Positions 50,783 through 51,957 of a stretch of DNA of 51,957 bases are shown one piece after another. Both the position numbers and the translations under genes were made by a program. Below the pieces are notes generated by a model. The model worked only from the letters and a program-made list of their open reading frames with translations, was not told the DNA's origin and searched no databases. Source of the stretch: Christensenellaceae bacterium (GTDB lineage Bacteria > Bacillota > Clostridia > Christensenellales > CAG-138); NCBI GenBank assembly GCA_022510765.1, contig JAFLSU010000007.1, positions 28,171-80,127 of the forward strand. Direction: 5' to 3'. Position 1 is the first letter of the stretch. Every line of letters starts with the position of its first letter.

Positions 50783-51565
50783 TTAGTCTTCCTTCTTCTT
50801 GAAGAGTACGACACCTGAGCCTCCGACAACAGCTGCGATGCCGAGACCGAGCATGCTGATCATACCGGTTTCGGGAACTTCAGGGTTTTCGGGGTTCTCG
50901 GGGTTCTCGGGATTCTCCGGATTTTCGGGGTTCTCCGGATTCTCGGGATTTTCAGGATTTTCGGGGTTTTCCGGATTCTCGGGATCTTCAGGGTCTTCGG
51001 GATTCTCAGGATCCTCGGGGTTCGCGGGATCTTCGGGTTCTTCAGCGGGATATTCCCAAGTTACCTGGAAGTTTTCGCACCAGGAATCGAGCATTTCCTC
51101 GCTGGGGAAGAAGAAAATGACATAATCCGGCCACTGACCGCCATAGCTCTGATCGGCATCCTGATTGATGTAGATCTGAAACTCGTTTACTTCCGCATTC
51201 AGATCGATGGTGCCGGTGTAAACATAGTAGCCATCCTCAACCTCGAGATCGCCGAAGAAAACGGGCATGAACCAGTTGCCGTTTTCATCTATGTCGTTCT
51301 GATTCTGAACGAAGCACCTGTCAAGTTCGGCGTCCTCGGTGACCTTTATGCGAATGGTGATTTCGCCGCTCTCGGTGATGTAATACTCATCGGCAGAGCT
51401 ATAGTACAGAGCGCCGTTAGGGTCGTTTACCTGGACCTCGACGGAGGGAGCGTCAACGATGACATCCACAAGGGACTCGACATCGCGAACCTTTTCTGCC
51501 TGCGCAAAGCCAAAACAACCAACAACAAGCAGTGCAGCGAGAAGAATGGATAGAGTTCTCTTCAT
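50783..51565 (-). CDS. cell-surface protein with NPE repeats and VPETG sorting-type tail
   Basis: The 260-residue protein starts with a signal peptide (MKRTLSILLAALLVVGCFGFAQA). A folded domain of about 130 residues follows, rich in aromatic and acidic residues and probably a beta-sandwich. Then comes a spacer of about 55 residues made of the tripeptide NPE or DPE repeated (near 50880-51050). The C terminus has VPETG (50864-50878), a hydrophobic helix and a FKKKED tail: the plan of sortase substrates, with V in place of L in the LPxTG consensus. The folded domain may bind sugars (a CBM-like fold is possible) but I cannot assign it. The start follows AAAGGATG and a strong promoter. Confidence 0.82.
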   Translation of the reverse strand: MKRTLSILLAALLVVGCFGFAQAEKVRDVESLVDVIVDAPSVEVQVNDPNGALYYSSADEYYITESGEITIRIKVTEDAELDRCFVQNQNDIDENGNWFMPVFFGDLEVEDGYYVYTGTIDLNAEVNEFQIYINQDADQSYGGQWPDYVIFFFPSEEMLDSWCENFQVTWEYPAEEPEDPANPEDPENPEDPEDPENPENPENPENPENPENPENPENPENPENPENPEVPETGMISMLGLGIAAVVGGSGVVLFKKKED

Positions 51566-51604
51566 AGTTTCTTACATCCTTTCAGTATGTATTTGGATGC
51601 ATGT

Positions 51605-51634
51605 ATTATATCCCATTGGAATTGGTGATGTCAA
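51605..51634 (-). promoter_or_regulatory. promoter of the surface-protein gene
   Basis: Minus strand: TTGACA (51634-51629), TATAAT (51610-51605), both perfect, 18 bases apart. Confidence 0.75.
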
Positions 51635-51837
51635 CATATAAATGCAAAATTTGTTTATTCTTGGCATAAGCCGGATTTCCGGGGAAGTTTCTCAGGTTAA
51701 ACGCAGCAGTCGAGTTGGTTTTGAGAAAAGCTGCATTTACTTTGGAAGTTTTCGATGTTTTTTCAAAGCAGATCGCAGGGAAAACTCGATTCTGAAATCC
51801 GCCGAAAAATATATATGTTAAAAACCGCAAAAAGGGA

Positions 51838-51865
51838 TTGACTTCACGAAAACCGCGAGTATAAT
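51838..51865 (+). promoter_or_regulatory. tRNA promoter
   Basis: TTGACT at 51838 and TATAAT at 51860, 16 bases apart, about 40 bases before the tRNA. Confidence 0.65.
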
Positions 51866-51905
51866 AGATGTTGCGCTTTGAGAGCGTGCACATTGAGTGC
51901 GGTAT

Positions 51906-51957
51906 GCACCTTTAGCTCAGCTGGTAGAGCACCTGACTCTTAATCAGGGTGTCCAGG
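51906..51957 (+). tRNA. tRNA-Lys(CTT), 3' end outside the window
   Basis: The acceptor strand GCACCTT, TA at positions 8-9, a D arm GCTCAGCTGGTAGAGC, and an anticodon arm CCTGA-CTCTTAA-TCAGG are present. The anticodon is CTT, reading the lysine codon AAG. The window ends in the variable region, so the T arm and acceptor 3' strand are missing. The gene probably continues into a tRNA cluster. Confidence 0.9.

Larger units (their letters stand above)
51566..51905. other. gap between surface-protein gene and tRNA-Lys
   Basis: About 340 AT-rich bases. It holds the divergent promoters of the surface protein (51605-51634) and of the tRNA (51838-51865). A 95-codon minus-strand frame (51606-51893) runs through both promoters and is rejected. 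Confidence 0.6.

Noticed and set aside
50870..51060. 9-bp repeats as a CRISPR or minisatellite array
   Set aside because: They are in-frame NPE/DPE codons of the surface-protein stalk, with no spacers.
51606..51893. 95-codon minus-strand frame before the tRNA
   Set aside because: It crosses two good promoters and has no ribosome site.

Overview
The window looks like chromosomal DNA of an anaerobic, amino-acid-fermenting member of the Clostridia (Firmicutes). Three things support this. Nearly every gene has a strong AGGAGG-type ribosome site and many have textbook TTGACA/TATAAT promoters. The catabolic genes are those of clostridial glutamate fermentation through 3-methylaspartate. The housekeeping genes (ruvX, DUF1292, mntP, SpoU methylase, TSCPD protein, DegV, VanZ) are of Firmicute type. 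I saw no transposase, phage structural gene, integrase or CRISPR array. The genus cannot be named from sequence alone.

Layout. 1-4 kb: the end of a TPR protein, a ComEC-like metallo-beta-lactamase protein, a SAM methyltransferase, a small secreted protein and a VanZ protein. 4.2-7.5 kb: an aconitase-family hydratase and a DegV protein. 7.5-9.0 kb: a small island (XRE regulator, divergent 46-codon minigene, four-helix membrane protein) bracketed by two 37-nt direct repeats that are 36/37 identical and form hairpins. 9-15.2 kb, all minus strand: glnA, two CNNM/CorC-type membrane proteins, a lone hypothetical gene, mntP, DUF1292 and ruvX. 15.6-24.4 kb: a complete peptide ABC transporter (oppABCDF-like plus DUF3899) in which several subunits are much larger than usual. 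24.6-32.1 kb: three MATE exporters, an M28 peptidase, a P-loop protein with an alanyl-tRNA-synthetase-like second domain, and a MarR regulator with a clear operator.

32.2-45.2 kb, all minus strand, is the metabolic heart. Glutamate mutase (glmS, glmL, glmE) and methylaspartate ammonia-lyase turn glutamate into mesaconate. A two-subunit class I fumarase-type hydratase probably makes citramalate. CitF/CitE-type subunits probably split citramalate to acetate and pyruvate. Crotonase and 3-hydroxybutyryl-CoA dehydrogenase at the upstream end point to butyrate formation. The acyl-carrier subunit CitD and the CitC/CitX/CitG maturation genes are not in the window. The peptide importer may supply the amino acids; that link is inference.

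45.3-52 kb: msrA, a short alaS ending after the editing domain, a DUF695/RraB-like protein with an in-frame 60-bp tandem repeat, a TSCPD protein, a SpoU RNA methyltransferase, a TetR regulator, a repeat-rich cell-wall protein with a VPETG sorting motif, and the first two thirds of a tRNA-Lys gene cut by the window edge.

The items I consider most worth following are the roughly 340-residue insertion in OppD, the minigene whose product resembles the C-terminal tail of the divergent XRE repressor inside a repeat-bracketed island, the AlaRS-related pair (short AlaRS and P-loop/SAD protein), and the cluster of four hairpins between the two fumarase subunit genes.
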